Shown here one piece after another: positions 16,378-25,684 of a DNA stretch of 64,000 bases. This DNA is from Paraburkholderia lacunae (GTDB lineage Bacteria > Pseudomonadota > Gammaproteobacteria > Burkholderiales > Burkholderiaceae). Position 1 is the stretch's first letter. Each line of letters begins with the position of its first letter. The notes below the pieces were generated by a model. That model was given only the letters and a program-made list of their open reading frames with translations, was not told where the DNA came from and ran no database searches. The translations under genes were made by a program, and so were the position numbers. The DNA is taken from positions 385 through 64,384 of the forward strand of contig NZ_QHKS01000015.1 of assembly GCF_003353175.1 (NCBI RefSeq), written 5' to 3'.

Positions 16378-18108
16378 GTGCAGTCTCCGGTACCGAAAGG
16401 GATCGCCGCCGTCGCGGTTCTTACGATCCTATTAACAATCGCCGGCTGTGCCAATACCGGAGGCATCGCGCCGCAAGCCAGCGGAATCGAGCCCGCGTCG
16501 CTCGATGCGGGCAACGCCATCCGGGCCGCCGATGCCGACGCGCAATGGCCGGCCGCCGACTGGTGGCGCGCTTATAACGACCCGCAGCTCAATGAGTGGA
16601 TCGACGCCGCGCAGGCGGGCAATCCGACGCTGGCCGTGGCGCAGGCGCGCGTACGCGAAGCCGCGTCGATGGCGGGCGTGGCCCGTTCGGCGCTGTCGCC
16701 GCAGGTCAACGGCAGTCTGTCGATCCAGCGTGAGAAATGGGCCGACAACCTGTACTACGGCCCGGGTCCGCTCGCGGGCGAGCAGTCGTGGAACAACACC
16801 GGCACGCTGGGGCTCGCGTATCACCTGGATATCTGGGGCAAGGACAGGAACGCAGCCGAACGCGCGCTCGACTCCGCGCATGCAAGCGCCGCCGATGCCC
16901 GCGCCGCCCAGCTCGAACTGGAAGGCAATGTGGTGCGCACGTACATCGACATGTCGATGAACTACGCGCTGCTCGACATCGCCAGGGCCACGTTGCAGCA
17001 ACAGCAGCAGATCGCCGATCTGGCCACGCGCCGTCTGAAGGGCGGCATCGGCACGCAGCTCGAAGTGAGCCAGGCCGAAACGCCGCTGCCGGAATACGAA
17101 CGGCAGATCGATGCAATCGAAGAACAGATCGCACTCGGCCGCAATCAGCTGGCCGCGCTGGCCGGCAAAGGTCCGGGTGCGGGCGATTCGATCCGCCGTC
17201 CGGTACTCGCGCTCGACGCGCCCGCCGGCCTGCCGAGCACGCTGCCCGCTGATCTGATCGGCCATCGGCCAGACGTGGTCGCGGCGCGCTGGACGGTGGC
17301 GGCACAGGCGCGCGGCATCGATGTCGCCAAGGCCGATTTCTATCCGGACATCAACCTGCTGGCGTCGATCGGCGGTTATGCGGCGATGGGGCCGCTGTTC
17401 CAGTTCCTGAAGAATCCGTCGCATAGCTGGAGCGCCGGGCCGGCGCTGTCGCTGCCGATCCTCGACGGCGGGCGGCTGCGCTCGCAACTCGGCGCGGCGT
17501 CGGCGGGCTACGACGAGGCCGTGGATCGCTATAACCAGTCGATCGTCGGCGCGCTGAAGGACATCGCCGACCAGGTGGTGCGGATCCGCTCGCTCGCCGC
17601 TCAGGCAGACGACGCCGATCGTTCGGTTGCGGCGGCCCGCAAGAACTACGAATTGTCCCGCGAAGGCTACCGGCGCGGCCTGACCGACTATCTGAACGTG
17701 CTGGTCGCGCAAAGCCAGTTGCTGCGCGCGCAGGAAGGCGTCGCGAAGATTCAGGCCGAGCGCCTCGGCGCGCACGCATCGCTGGTCACGGCGTTGGGCG
17801 GCGGACTCGACGAACCGGCCAATGGGCCGCAGCAAGACGAAACGCTGCCGGGGCATGGCAAGGGCAAGAGCAAAGCCGCAGCCGATTCGACCGCCGCGGC
17901 CGGGCCGTCGGACACGCCGGCGCAAACGGGCTCCACCAGCCGCACAAATAACGCCGCGCAGGTTTCCACCACAGCACAACCGCAGAGCCGGGCCGCCTCG
18001 CCGGCAAAACCGACGCGCGCTGCAGCAAAGCGTGCCGACGGCAACGCCCGCCTGAGCGCCGCGACGAGCACCAGCCGCTCGTCCACCAGCGCAAGCGCGG
18101 CTGAATGA
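16378..18108 (+). CDS. outer membrane efflux lipoprotein (NodT/OMF family)
   Basis: This TolC-like channel lipoprotein is 576 residues. The signal peptide ends in a lipobox (LTIAGC, Cys about 25). Two OEP repeats follow, with ADWWRAYNDPQLNEWIDAA and a second half with LPILDGGRLRSQLGAA. It is the outer-membrane exit of the pump encoded by the next three genes. Start is GTG 16378, with GGAGGA at 16368-16373; an in-frame GTG at 16366 overlaps that site and is rejected. The last about 95 residues (from about 485) are Ala/Ser/Thr/Pro-rich and unlike the channel domain, so likely a disordered periplasmic tail. Its stop lies just before the FUSC start. Confidence 0.92.
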   Translation: MQSPVPKGIAAVAVLTILLTIAGCANTGGIAPQASGIEPASLDAGNAIRAADADAQWPAADWWRAYNDPQLNEWIDAAQAGNPTLAVAQARVREAASMAGVARSALSPQVNGSLSIQREKWADNLYYGPGPLAGEQSWNNTGTLGLAYHLDIWGKDRNAAERALDSAHASAADARAAQLELEGNVVRTYIDMSMNYALLDIARATLQQQQQIADLATRRLKGGIGTQLEVSQAETPLPEYERQIDAIEEQIALGRNQLAALAGKGPGAGDSIRRPVLALDAPAGLPSTLPADLIGHRPDVVAARWTVAAQARGIDVAKADFYPDINLLASIGGYAAMGPLFQFLKNPSHSWSAGPALSLPILDGGRLRSQLGAASAGYDEAVDRYNQSIVGALKDIADQVVRIRSLAAQADDADRSVAAARKNYELSREGYRRGLTDYLNVLVAQSQLLRAQEGVAKIQAERLGAHASLVTALGGGLDEPANGPQQDETLPGHGKGKSKAAADSTAAAGPSDTPAQTGSTSRTNNAAQVSTTAQPQSRAASPAKPTRAAAKRADGNARLSAATSTSRSSTSASAAE

Positions 18109-18119
18109 GGACGTCGACC

Positions 18120-20330
18120 ATGTCAGCCACCCCTTCTCCCTCCTCGCCGCCGGCCTCGTTCGCCGCGCTTTGCACGGCCGTCGCCGACTGGGCGCACACC
18201 GACGGCCGCACGTGGGCCTATCTGTTTAAAACGCTCGCCGCCTGTTTTCTCGCGCTCGGCATCGCGATGAAGCTCGACCTGCCGCAACCGCGCACCGCGA
18301 TGACCACCGTCTTCATCGTGATGCAGCCGCAAAGCGGGATGGTGTTCGCCAAGAGCTTCTACCGGATCTGCGGCACGCTGGTCGGCCTCGTCGTGATGCT
18401 CGCGTTCATCGGCCTCTTTGCGCAGCAGCCGGAAATGTTCATTGTCGCGACCGGGATCTGGGTCGGCATCTGCACCGCCGGCGCCGCGCGCAACCGCAAT
18501 TTCAAGTCGTACGGTTTCGTGCTGGCCGGCTATACCGCCGCGCTGATCGGCATTCCGGCTTCGCAACATCCGGACGGCGCGTTTCTGAGCGCCCTCACGC
18601 GGGTCGCCGAAGTGGTGGTCGGCATCGTTTGTGCGGGCGCGGTCAGTGGTCTCGTGTTGCCGCAATACGCCGGCTTGCAGATGCGCAGCACCGTGCGGGC
18701 GCGCTTCTCGGCGTTCGTCGAGTACGTGTCCGCGTCGCTGGCGGGCCGCAACGACCGCGCGCAGATCGAGGCGACCAACGCGCACTTTGTCGCCGACATC
18801 GTCGGCTTCGAAGCGGCGCGCAGCGTGGCCATGTTCGAAGGTCCCGGCTCGCGGATGCGCGGCGGCCGCCTCGCGCGTCTGAACAGCGAATTCATGACGG
18901 CATCGACGCGCTTTCACGCGCTGCATCAACTGATGAACCGGCTGCGCGACGCCCAAACGAGTGGCGCAACCGTTGCGATCGAGGCGCTCGAACCGTACTT
19001 CAAGGAGATCGCCCCGCTGCTCGCGAAGTCCGGCGAGCCCGTGCTGAGCGCCGCCGATGCCGCGCACGCCGCCGCGCAGCTCGATACCTACAAGGCTGCC
19101 TTGCCCAAGCGTGTGCGCGAGACGCGCGCCGCACTGGAAACGCAGGCGGACACGCCGCTGCTCGACTTCGACACCGGCGCCGAATTGCTGTACCGCTTCG
19201 TGGACGATCTGCATGCGTACGCGGCGACTTACGCGTCGCTTGCCGTCGACCGGCACGAGCGCGAGCGCTGGATCGAGCGTTACGAGCCGAGGACCAACTC
19301 GATTGCCGCGGGCGTGGCCGGCTTGCGCGCGGCCATCGTGATGATGGTGCTCGGCGCGTTCTGGATCGCGAGCGCGTGGCCGAGCGGCTCGACGCTCGTG
19401 CTGACTGCGGCAGCCACCTGCGCGCTGGCGTCGTCGTCGCCGAATCCGATGCGCACCGCGTTCCAGATGGCCGGCGGCACGCTGGCCGCCTCCGTGCTGG
19501 GGATGATCGCGGTGTTCGGCGTGTATCCGCACATCGACGGTTTTCCGCTGCTGTGCGCCGCGCTCACGCCGTTCCTGCTGCTCGGCGTATTCATGACGAC
19601 GCGGCCGTCGCTGGCCGGCTACGGGATCGGCTACTGCATCTTCTTCTGTTTCCTCGCCGGACCGGACAACGTGATTCGCTACGATCCGAGCGGCTTCATC
19701 AACGATTCGATCGCGCTGCTGCTGTCGATGCTGGTGACGTCGATTGCCTTCGCGGTATTGCTGCCGCCGTCGGCACCGTGGCTGCGCAATCGTCTGCTGA
19801 CGGATCTGCGCCGCCAGGTGGTGCTGGCGAGCCGCGCGGGCATGAGCCGGGTGCGTTCGCGTTTCGAGAGCGGCGCGCGCGACCTGATGTTCCAGATCAA
19901 CGCGCTCGCGCCAGGCGAGCCCGCGCTCAAGCGCGACACCTTGGGCTGGCTGTTCTCGGTGCTCGAAGTGGGCAACGCGATGATCGATCTGCGCGGCGAA
20001 GTGGCGGCCCTGCCCGCCGATGCGCGCTACGCGAAGACGATGCCGTGGCGGGTGTCGCTGCGCGCGATGCGCAGCGCGGTGACCGCGCTCTTCGAGCGGC
20101 CGCGCGCGGACCGCTTCGACCGCGCGCTGGCGGCGACCATCGACGCCATCGCCGCGGTTCAGCAGATGCTGGCGACCTTCACGCCGCCGCGTGAGGAGCG
20201 CCAACGGCTACAAGGCATCCTGAGTCAACTGCATTTCATTCGTACCGCGCTGCTCGATCCGCAATCGCCGCTTGAACCGCTGGTGAGCGGACGTGCCGAC
20301 GCGTCTGAAGGAGTTCGTCATGCCACGTGA
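18120..20330 (+). CDS. FUSC family inner-membrane efflux protein (AaeB-like)
   Basis: This 736-residue protein has two sets of five or six transmembrane helices (about 35-170 and 395-530) around large soluble parts. It includes the FUSC motifs (PQPRTAMTTVFIVMQPQSGMVFAKS and NPMRTAFQMAGGTLAASVLGM). The architecture fits the p-hydroxybenzoic acid/fusaric acid pump family. With the HlyD adaptor and the OMF it should export aromatic acids or similar toxins. I prefer ATG 18120, with GAGGA upstream; ATG 18105 overlaps the previous stop (ATGA) and would add five residues. Confidence 0.92.
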   Translation: MSATPSPSSPPASFAALCTAVADWAHTDGRTWAYLFKTLAACFLALGIAMKLDLPQPRTAMTTVFIVMQPQSGMVFAKSFYRICGTLVGLVVMLAFIGLFAQQPEMFIVATGIWVGICTAGAARNRNFKSYGFVLAGYTAALIGIPASQHPDGAFLSALTRVAEVVVGIVCAGAVSGLVLPQYAGLQMRSTVRARFSAFVEYVSASLAGRNDRAQIEATNAHFVADIVGFEAARSVAMFEGPGSRMRGGRLARLNSEFMTASTRFHALHQLMNRLRDAQTSGATVAIEALEPYFKEIAPLLAKSGEPVLSAADAAHAAAQLDTYKAALPKRVRETRAALETQADTPLLDFDTGAELLYRFVDDLHAYAATYASLAVDRHERERWIERYEPRTNSIAAGVAGLRAAIVMMVLGAFWIASAWPSGSTLVLTAAATCALASSSPNPMRTAFQMAGGTLAASVLGMIAVFGVYPHIDGFPLLCAALTPFLLLGVFMTTRPSLAGYGIGYCIFFCFLAGPDNVIRYDPSGFINDSIALLLSMLVTSIAFAVLLPPSAPWLRNRLLTDLRRQVVLASRAGMSRVRSRFESGARDLMFQINALAPGEPALKRDTLGWLFSVLEVGNAMIDLRGEVAALPADARYAKTMPWRVSLRAMRSAVTALFERPRADRFDRALAATIDAIAAVQQMLATFTPPREERQRLQGILSQLHFIRTALLDPQSPLEPLVSGRADASEGVRHAT

Positions 20331-20520
20331 TATTGCCGTTTTCGACGCCTACGTGCCGGCCATCGTGCTGCTGTTTATCGCGGGCGCCGCGCTTACCTGG
20401 GTGTTGGACCGTGCGATTGCCCATACGGGCTTGTATCGCATGGTGTGGCATCCGTCCCTGTTCCGGGCCAGCTTGCTCGTGTGTGTGTGCGGCGTGCTGG
20501 GTCTCGCCGTTTATCGTTGA
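20320..20520 (+). CDS. DUF1656 small membrane protein (AaeX-like)
   Basis: The 66-residue protein has two hydrophobic helices (about 10-28 and 45-63) and starts MPRDIAVFDAYVPAIVLLF, the family pattern. It overlaps the end of the FUSC gene by 11 bases and has AAGGAG at 20309-20313. DUF1656 proteins accompany FUSC/HlyD pairs; their exact role in the pump is not known. Confidence 0.9.
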   Translation: MPRDIAVFDAYVPAIVLLFIAGAALTWVLDRAIAHTGLYRMVWHPSLFRASLLVCVCGVLGLAVYR

Positions 20521-20533
20521 TCAGAGTCGAAAC

Positions 20534-21394
20534 ATGACCGTTCGAAATTTTGTGGGCTTCGTCGCGACTGCCGTTGTTTTTATCGTCGCGATTTTGATTG
20601 GACGCGTGCTGTGGGTTCATTACATGGATGAACCGTGGACGCGCGATGGGCGCGTGCGCGCCGAGATCGTCAACGTGGCGCCGGACGTGTCGGGTGCGGT
20701 GGTCGATTTGCCTGTCAAGGACAACCAGTTGGTGAAGAAAGGCGATCTGCTGATGCAGATCGATCCGTCGCACTATGAGATCGCCGTGGAGCAGGCGCAG
20801 GCGGCGGTTGCCGCGCGCAAGGCCGAATTGCAGATGCGGCGCGACGATGCGCAGCGGCGCGCGGATATGGATGCTTTGGTCGTCTCCAAGGAGAGCCGTG
20901 AGAACGCGACGCACACTGCGTCGGCTGCTGACGCTGCCTATCAGCAGGCTCTCGCCGCGCTCGATGCGGCCAGGTTGAACCTGGCGCGCACGCGGGTGGT
21001 GTCGCCTGTCGACGGTTACGTCACCAATCTCAATGTTTTTCGCGGCGACTATGCAACTGCGGGTTCTGCCAAGCTGGCTATTGTCGATAGCCATTCCTTC
21101 TGGGTTTATGGGTACTTCGAGGAGACCAAGCTTCCTCATGTTCGCGTCGGCGACAAGGCTGAAGTTCGGCTGATGAGCGGCGGCACTCTGCAAGGGCATG
21201 TCGAGAGCATCTCTCGAGGGATCTACGACCGCGATAATCCCGAAAGCCGCGAGTTGCTGGCGGATGTCAATCCGACTTTCAACTGGGTGAGATTGGCACA
21301 GCGCGTGCCCGTCAGGGTGAGGATCGATTCCGTACCCGACGATGTCGTGCTTGCAGCAGGGATTACTTGTACGGTTGTGGTCAAACCCAGCTGA
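20534..21394 (+). CDS. HlyD-type membrane fusion protein (AaeA-like)
   Basis: This 286-residue periplasmic adaptor has an N-terminal membrane anchor (about 5-27), a split biotinyl-lipoyl domain (APDVSGAVVDLPVKDNQLVKKGD and VVSPVDGYVTNLNVFRGDY), a short coiled-coil hairpin, and a beta-barrel (WVYGYFEETKLPHVRVGDKAEV). It bridges the FUSC pump and the outer membrane channel. ATG 20534 lies 13 bases after the DUF1656 stop. No terminator was seen after its stop. Confidence 0.93.
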   Translation: MTVRNFVGFVATAVVFIVAILIGRVLWVHYMDEPWTRDGRVRAEIVNVAPDVSGAVVDLPVKDNQLVKKGDLLMQIDPSHYEIAVEQAQAAVAARKAELQMRRDDAQRRADMDALVVSKESRENATHTASAADAAYQQALAALDAARLNLARTRVVSPVDGYVTNLNVFRGDYATAGSAKLAIVDSHSFWVYGYFEETKLPHVRVGDKAEVRLMSGGTLQGHVESISRGIYDRDNPESRELLADVNPTFNWVRLAQRVPVRVRIDSVPDDVVLAAGITCTVVVKPS

Positions 21395-21439
21395 TGTGTT
21401 TTGCGATGGGGCGGTTTGGCAGTACTCCTTTTAGCTGTA

Positions 21440-21853
21440 TCAGCCATTCCGGTTCCGCATCCAGTCAGCGGTCTCGAAGAACGACCCCAGCAGCCTCTCG
21501 CGCAGCGATTCGGCAAGCCCCACGTCCTCCATGGCCCAGGCCATACACCTGAGCCACTGATCCCTCTCGCTGGACGCGATGGCAAACGGCAAATGCCGGG
21601 CCCTCAAGCGAGGATGCCCGAAGCGGCTGATGTAATGATCGGGCCCGCCCATCCATCCGCACAGAAACCAGAAAAACTTGTCCCTCGAACCCTCGAGCGA
21701 CTCCGGATGCAAAGCCCGAATCCCGGCGAACTCGGCCTCGAGATCCATCAAATCGTAAAACCGGTCGACCAGCTCGCGCACGCGAGCTTCGCCGCCCACC
21801 AGTTCGAAGGCCGTCGGTCCCGCCGCGGACCCTTCGTCGTCAAGATCGCTCAT
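21440..21853 (-). CDS. truncated hemoglobin, group II
   Basis: The 137-residue protein has FELVGGEARVRELVDRFYDLM, a group II N-terminus. The proximal-His segment is PDHYISRFGHPRLRARHLPFAI and the typical WLRCMAWAMEDVG helix follows. Group II globins bind oxygen or NO and are linked to oxidative and nitrosative protection. ATG 21853 gives a standard length; GTG 21865 would add four residues. It follows the FtsX-type gene with a 27-base gap and is probably co-transcribed. Confidence 0.92.
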   Translation of the reverse strand: MSDLDDEGSAAGPTAFELVGGEARVRELVDRFYDLMDLEAEFAGIRALHPESLEGSRDKFFWFLCGWMGGPDHYISRFGHPRLRARHLPFAIASSERDQWLRCMAWAMEDVGLAESLRERLLGSFFETADWMRNRNG

Positions 21854-21880
21854 ACCCAGCCACACAACAAAAGAGAAAAA

Positions 21881-24457
21881 TCACGCATCCCGCAGCGATT
21901 GCAATGCCGGCCGCGACAGCACATGCCGCAAGCTGAGCCAGCCGCCGACACCGGCGCAAGCAACCCCGGCAGCGACGCCCGCCGGCAACAGCCACGGATC
22001 GAAACTCAGATAAAACTCGAACACGCGGGTCGCCAGCACCCACCCGATCGCCTGTGCGCCGAGCGCCGCCATCAGCCCCGCCAGCGCACCCACCGCGACA
22101 AACTCGGCAATCTGCACCGCCCGCACCTGGCGATGCGACGCCCCCAGCGCACGCAGCAGCGCGGATTCTCGCATACGCTCATCGCGGGTGCCGGCCAGCG
22201 CCGCATACAGCACGAGCACGCCGGCCGCGAGCGTGAACGCAAACAGGAACTGCACCGCGCCGATCACCTGCTGCATCACGCGCTGCACCTGCGCGACAAT
22301 CGGCCCGGTGTCGATCGCAGTAAGGTTCGGATACGCGGCAATCAGGCCGTCGATCGTCGCCTGCTGCGAAGGCGGCAAATGAAAACTGGTGATGAACGTC
22401 GCCGGGAAATCCTGCAACGCGGCCGGCGGCATCAGCACGAAAAAGTTGACCTTGAACGAACCCCAATCGAGCTTGCGCACACTCGTCACGGGCGCGTCGA
22501 TCTGCAAACCCGTCACGTCGAAGCGCAGCGTGTCGCCAGGCTTTACGTCGATCAGTTTCGCCAGCCCCTGTTCGATCGAAATCTGCGGCGTTTTCGTTTC
22601 GCCGTACCACGTGCCCGCGGAAAGACGATTGTCTTCGGGCAGCGTCGTCGTGTAGGACAGATTGAATTCGCGGTCCACGAGCCGCCTTGCATCGTCGCCT
22701 TTGAACGCGTCCGGATTCACCGGCTTGCCGTTGATCGCGAGCAAGCGGCCGCGCACCATCGGCGAGAGCACGGTGCCTGGCAGGCCATGCGCGCCCAGAT
22801 AGTGCGTGACGGCTTCGCGTTGATCGGGCTGGATGTCGATGATGAATTCATTCGGCGCATCCGGCGGCGTCGATTTGCGCCAGCCGGCTACCAGGTCGTT
22901 GTGCGTCATCGCGATCAGCAACAGGCACATCAGGCCGATGCCGAGCGCGGTGATCTCCAGCGCGCTCGCGCTGCTGCGCCGCTCCAGCGACGCCAGCGCA
23001 TACCGCCAGCCGATCCCCGCATTGACGCGCTCGCTGCGCACGACACGCGAAGCGCCCCACAACGCCAGCCGCGCGATGCACGCGAACACCAGCAAGCCGC
23101 CCGCAAAGCCGCCCGCGACAATGCCGCCGAGCTTCAGCTCGCCCGCGGCGACGATCAGCAGCGCAGCGAACAGCACGATGCCGAGAGCGTATGCGGCCCA
23201 CGCGGTGCGCCCCGCCTCGCCCCATTCGCGCCGCAACACCCGCATCGGCGGCACGCGCGTCAACGGCAGGAGCGGCGGCAACGCAAAGCCGAGCAGCAAC
23301 ACGAGACCCGCCGCGATGCCTTCGAGCACCGGCCATCCGCTCGGGTACGGCAACACGACATCGATCAGACTGCCGAGCCACGTCAGCAGCACCAGATGCC
23401 CCACATAGCCGAGCGCCACGCCCGCCGCGCCGCCCATCAAACCGAGGCCGGCAAATTCGAGCGTGAAGAGCGCGCGCAGCGTCGCTTGACTGACGCCGAG
23501 GCAGCGCATCGCCGCGCAGCTGTCCAGATGCCGGCGCATATAACGGTGCGCGGCCATCGCGATCGCGACAGCCGCGAGCAATGCCGTGAGCAGCGAGACG
23601 AGCGTGAGAAAGTGGCTCGCGCGGTCGAGCGTCTGACGCACTTGCGGCTGGCCGTCCTGCAACGACTCGAGCGCGACGCCGCGCATCTTGCCGCCGTCGA
23701 CCCTGTCATGCGCGAACTGGGCGAACCGCGCGACCGACTCATCCGCGCCCGCTACCAGCAACCTGTACGTCACGCGGCTGCCGAATGTGATGAGGCCGGT
23801 CGATTGGACCTCGTCGGCGCGCACCATCAAACGCGGCGAGAAATTGACGAACGAGAAGCCGCGATCCAGTTCGCGCGTGATCACCGCGCCGATCGTGAAG
23901 CTGCGGCTGCCGACCTTGACCTCGCCGCCGACATGCAGCTTCAACGCATCGAGCAGTGCCTGATCGACCCAGACGGTGCCCGGCGGCGGAATCGATTGCG
24001 CGGGATGATCCGCCGCACCGGGCGCGGGGGCGATCCGCAACGCGCCGCGCAACGGATAACCCGGCGACACCGCCTTGATCGCGGCAAGGCGCGAGACCGG
24101 CTGCGCGCCGGTCGAATTGATCATGCTGGGAAAGATGGTGGTGCTGGCCGTATTCAGACCGAGCGCCCTGGCTTGCTGAGAAAACTGCGGATCGACCGGA
24201 TGATCGGCGCGCACGATGAAATCGGCAGCGATCATCCGGCGCGCGTCGCGCTCGAGCCCCTGGTGCAGCCGGTCCGCCAGAATCCCGACACTCGACAAAG
24301 CCGCGACGGCCAACACCAGCGCCAGCAGCAGCATAGTCAGTTCGCCCGCGCGCCAGTCGCGCGCCGTCATGCGCATAGTCTGGCGCAGCAAATCGGCGCC
24401 GCTAAACCGGCGCTTCGATACGACGTGCGCGGTCGAACCTCGTACCGTATCGCTCAA
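21881..24457 (-). CDS. FtsX-family ABC transporter permease (YbbP-like)
   Basis: This 858-residue membrane protein has an N-terminal helix (LTMLLLALVLAVAALSSVGI), a large periplasmic domain, three helices, a second group around 380-520, another periplasmic domain, and three C-terminal helices. It contains two FtsX domains (FLTLVSLLTALLAAVAIAMA and VQFLFAFTLAAGVLVLYAAL regions). YbbP-type permeases pair with a YbbA ATPase, which is not present in this window. The open frame extends to 24550, but the best start is a TTG at 24457 overlapping the DUF4126 stop (TTGA), with AGGAG eight bases upstream; an internal ATG at 24376 lacks such support. Confidence 0.85.
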   Translation of the reverse strand: MSDTVRGSTAHVVSKRRFSGADLLRQTMRMTARDWRAGELTMLLLALVLAVAALSSVGILADRLHQGLERDARRMIAADFIVRADHPVDPQFSQQARALGLNTASTTIFPSMINSTGAQPVSRLAAIKAVSPGYPLRGALRIAPAPGAADHPAQSIPPPGTVWVDQALLDALKLHVGGEVKVGSRSFTIGAVITRELDRGFSFVNFSPRLMVRADEVQSTGLITFGSRVTYRLLVAGADESVARFAQFAHDRVDGGKMRGVALESLQDGQPQVRQTLDRASHFLTLVSLLTALLAAVAIAMAAHRYMRRHLDSCAAMRCLGVSQATLRALFTLEFAGLGLMGGAAGVALGYVGHLVLLTWLGSLIDVVLPYPSGWPVLEGIAAGLVLLLGFALPPLLPLTRVPPMRVLRREWGEAGRTAWAAYALGIVLFAALLIVAAGELKLGGIVAGGFAGGLLVFACIARLALWGASRVVRSERVNAGIGWRYALASLERRSSASALEITALGIGLMCLLLIAMTHNDLVAGWRKSTPPDAPNEFIIDIQPDQREAVTHYLGAHGLPGTVLSPMVRGRLLAINGKPVNPDAFKGDDARRLVDREFNLSYTTTLPEDNRLSAGTWYGETKTPQISIEQGLAKLIDVKPGDTLRFDVTGLQIDAPVTSVRKLDWGSFKVNFFVLMPPAALQDFPATFITSFHLPPSQQATIDGLIAAYPNLTAIDTGPIVAQVQRVMQQVIGAVQFLFAFTLAAGVLVLYAALAGTRDERMRESALLRALGASHRQVRAVQIAEFVAVGALAGLMAALGAQAIGWVLATRVFEFYLSFDPWLLPAGVAAGVACAGVGGWLSLRHVLSRPALQSLRDA

Positions 24458-25065
24458 TCGTGCCTGCTCCTGGCTAAACGCGACACCATGTGCGTCGCCA
24501 TCCCGCGAAAACCGCCCTGAACCCCGCGCCAGAGCCGCGGCAACGCCCAACTCGCCAGCATCAGGAAGCCCACCATCAGCACCAGAAACACGAGCGGCAC
24601 GAACAGCGCAAGCAGCACACCGCCGAACACGAGACCGTCTTCAGCGGTCGAGGTCACGATATTGGACACCGGTTCCGGCGACAGATTGATCAGCGCGCGC
24701 GTGCCCGCTTTCGCCAGATGCGCCGTGCCCGCCAGCGTGCCGCCCGCAAGCGCGGCGACCATCAGCAGCGCCGGGTCGGCATGGCCGAGCGCGCCAGCGG
24801 CCAGCACGGCGCCGGCCGGAATCCGGATAAAGGTATGGATCGCGTCCCACAACGAATCGAAGGCGGGGATTTTGTCGGCGATGAATTCGGCGACCGTCAG
24901 CGCGGCTGCGACGCCGATCACCCACGGCGAAGACAGTGCGGACAGCGTGTCGGGGAGATGGATCAGGCCGAGACGTTCGAATACGCCGGCCAGCAGGACC
25001 GTCAGATAGAGGCGCAGCCCGCTGCCCCATGAAAGGCCAGCAGCAAGCGAAAGTGATTCAAGCAT
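24454..25065 (-). CDS. DUF4126 membrane protein
   Basis: The 203-residue integral membrane protein has several helices and the DUF4126 pattern: SWGSGLRLYLTVLLAG near the start, then ADKIPAFDSLWDAIHTFIRIPAG and PVSNIVTSTAEDGLV. Function unknown. ATG 25065 has GGAGG six bases upstream; the longer in-frame form from 25131 adds a Pro/Arg-rich piece not expected in the family. The gene overlaps the FtsX-type permease start, so the two are coupled. Confidence 0.88.
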   Translation of the reverse strand: MLESLSLAAGLSWGSGLRLYLTVLLAGVFERLGLIHLPDTLSALSSPWVIGVAAALTVAEFIADKIPAFDSLWDAIHTFIRIPAGAVLAAGALGHADPALLMVAALAGGTLAGTAHLAKAGTRALINLSPEPVSNIVTSTAEDGLVFGGVLLALFVPLVFLVLMVGFLMLASWALPRLWRGVQGGFRGMATHMVSRLARSRHD

Positions 25066-25204
25066 GGCCGCCTCCAGGCGCGCTGTGCGTGCGGGGCGCT
25101 TCGACGGGCAAGGGAAAGGGAGCCGCCGCACCGAAGTCGTCAGACCCGCGCCAAGCCGGCCGCGCCAAACGGGCCGCGGGCAATTTCAGGATGGATTCCA
25201 CTTC

Positions 25205-25210
25205 ATTATA
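25205..25210 (-). promoter_or_regulatory. -10 box for the DUF4126-FtsX-globin unit
   Basis: On the minus strand a perfect TATAAT lies 140 bases before the DUF4126 start. The -35 region is poor. The spacer 25211-25342 also has a short GC-rich repeat (gtcggcg units, about 25285-25328) and no gene. Confidence 0.5.
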
Positions 25211-25342
25211 GCTACGTTAATTCGCAGAACGCAGAGCGGCAAACAATTGGCGCTCGCTCATAGGGCGCGTGCAGCGCACACGGTCGTCGGCGGCAAGTCG
25301 GTCGGCGGCGGTCGGCGGCGGTCGGCGGTTGCCAACGACGGC

Positions 25343-25663
25343 TCAATGCCCCGACGAGAGCTTCAGGCCGATCAAGCCGACTACGATGAGCAATGCGCTC
25401 GCCACCCGCGCGGCCGTCAAGGATTCGCCCATCATCACAATGCCGAAGATGAACGCGCCGACCGCGCCGATCCCCGTCCACACGGCGTACGCGGTGCCGA
25501 GCGGCAGCTGGCGCATGGCCACGGCGAGCAGGACGAAACTGCCGAGCGCGGTCGCGACCGTGAACACGGACGGCCAGAGCCGGGTGAAACCTTCGGAGGT
25601 TTTGAGACCGGCAGCCCATGCGACTTCGAGCAAACCGGCAATTAGTAGAAGCAACCAGGACAC
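25343..25663 (-). CDS. sugE: SMR family exporter, guanidinium type (Gdx/SugE)
   Basis: This 106-residue protein has four transmembrane helices and the SMR signature. Glu13 lies in LLIAGLLEVAWAAGLKTSEGF, followed by GTAYAVWTGIGAVGAFIFG. The WAAGLK sequence with SEGF points to the SugE/Gdx subgroup, which exports guanidinium by proton antiport, rather than to EmrE. The riboswitch directly upstream supports this. Start is GTG 25663 with GGAG at a good distance; the ATG just upstream is in another frame. Confidence 0.93.
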   Translation of the reverse strand: MSWLLLLIAGLLEVAWAAGLKTSEGFTRLWPSVFTVATALGSFVLLAVAMRQLPLGTAYAVWTGIGAVGAFIFGIVMMGESLTAARVASALLIVVGLIGLKLSSGH

Positions 25664-25684
25664 GAGACAACTCCATGGTCAGAT

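Noticed and set aside
18123..20204. Long minus-strand open frame opposite the FUSC gene
   Set aside because: Antisense shadow: Arg-rich, no domain, and the plus strand has a clear FUSC protein.
21401..24520. Very long plus-strand open frame (over 1000 codons) opposite the FtsX-type permease
   Set aside because: It mirrors the permease, has an Arg/His/Gln-rich composition typical of antisense frames in GC-rich DNA, and shows no family pattern.
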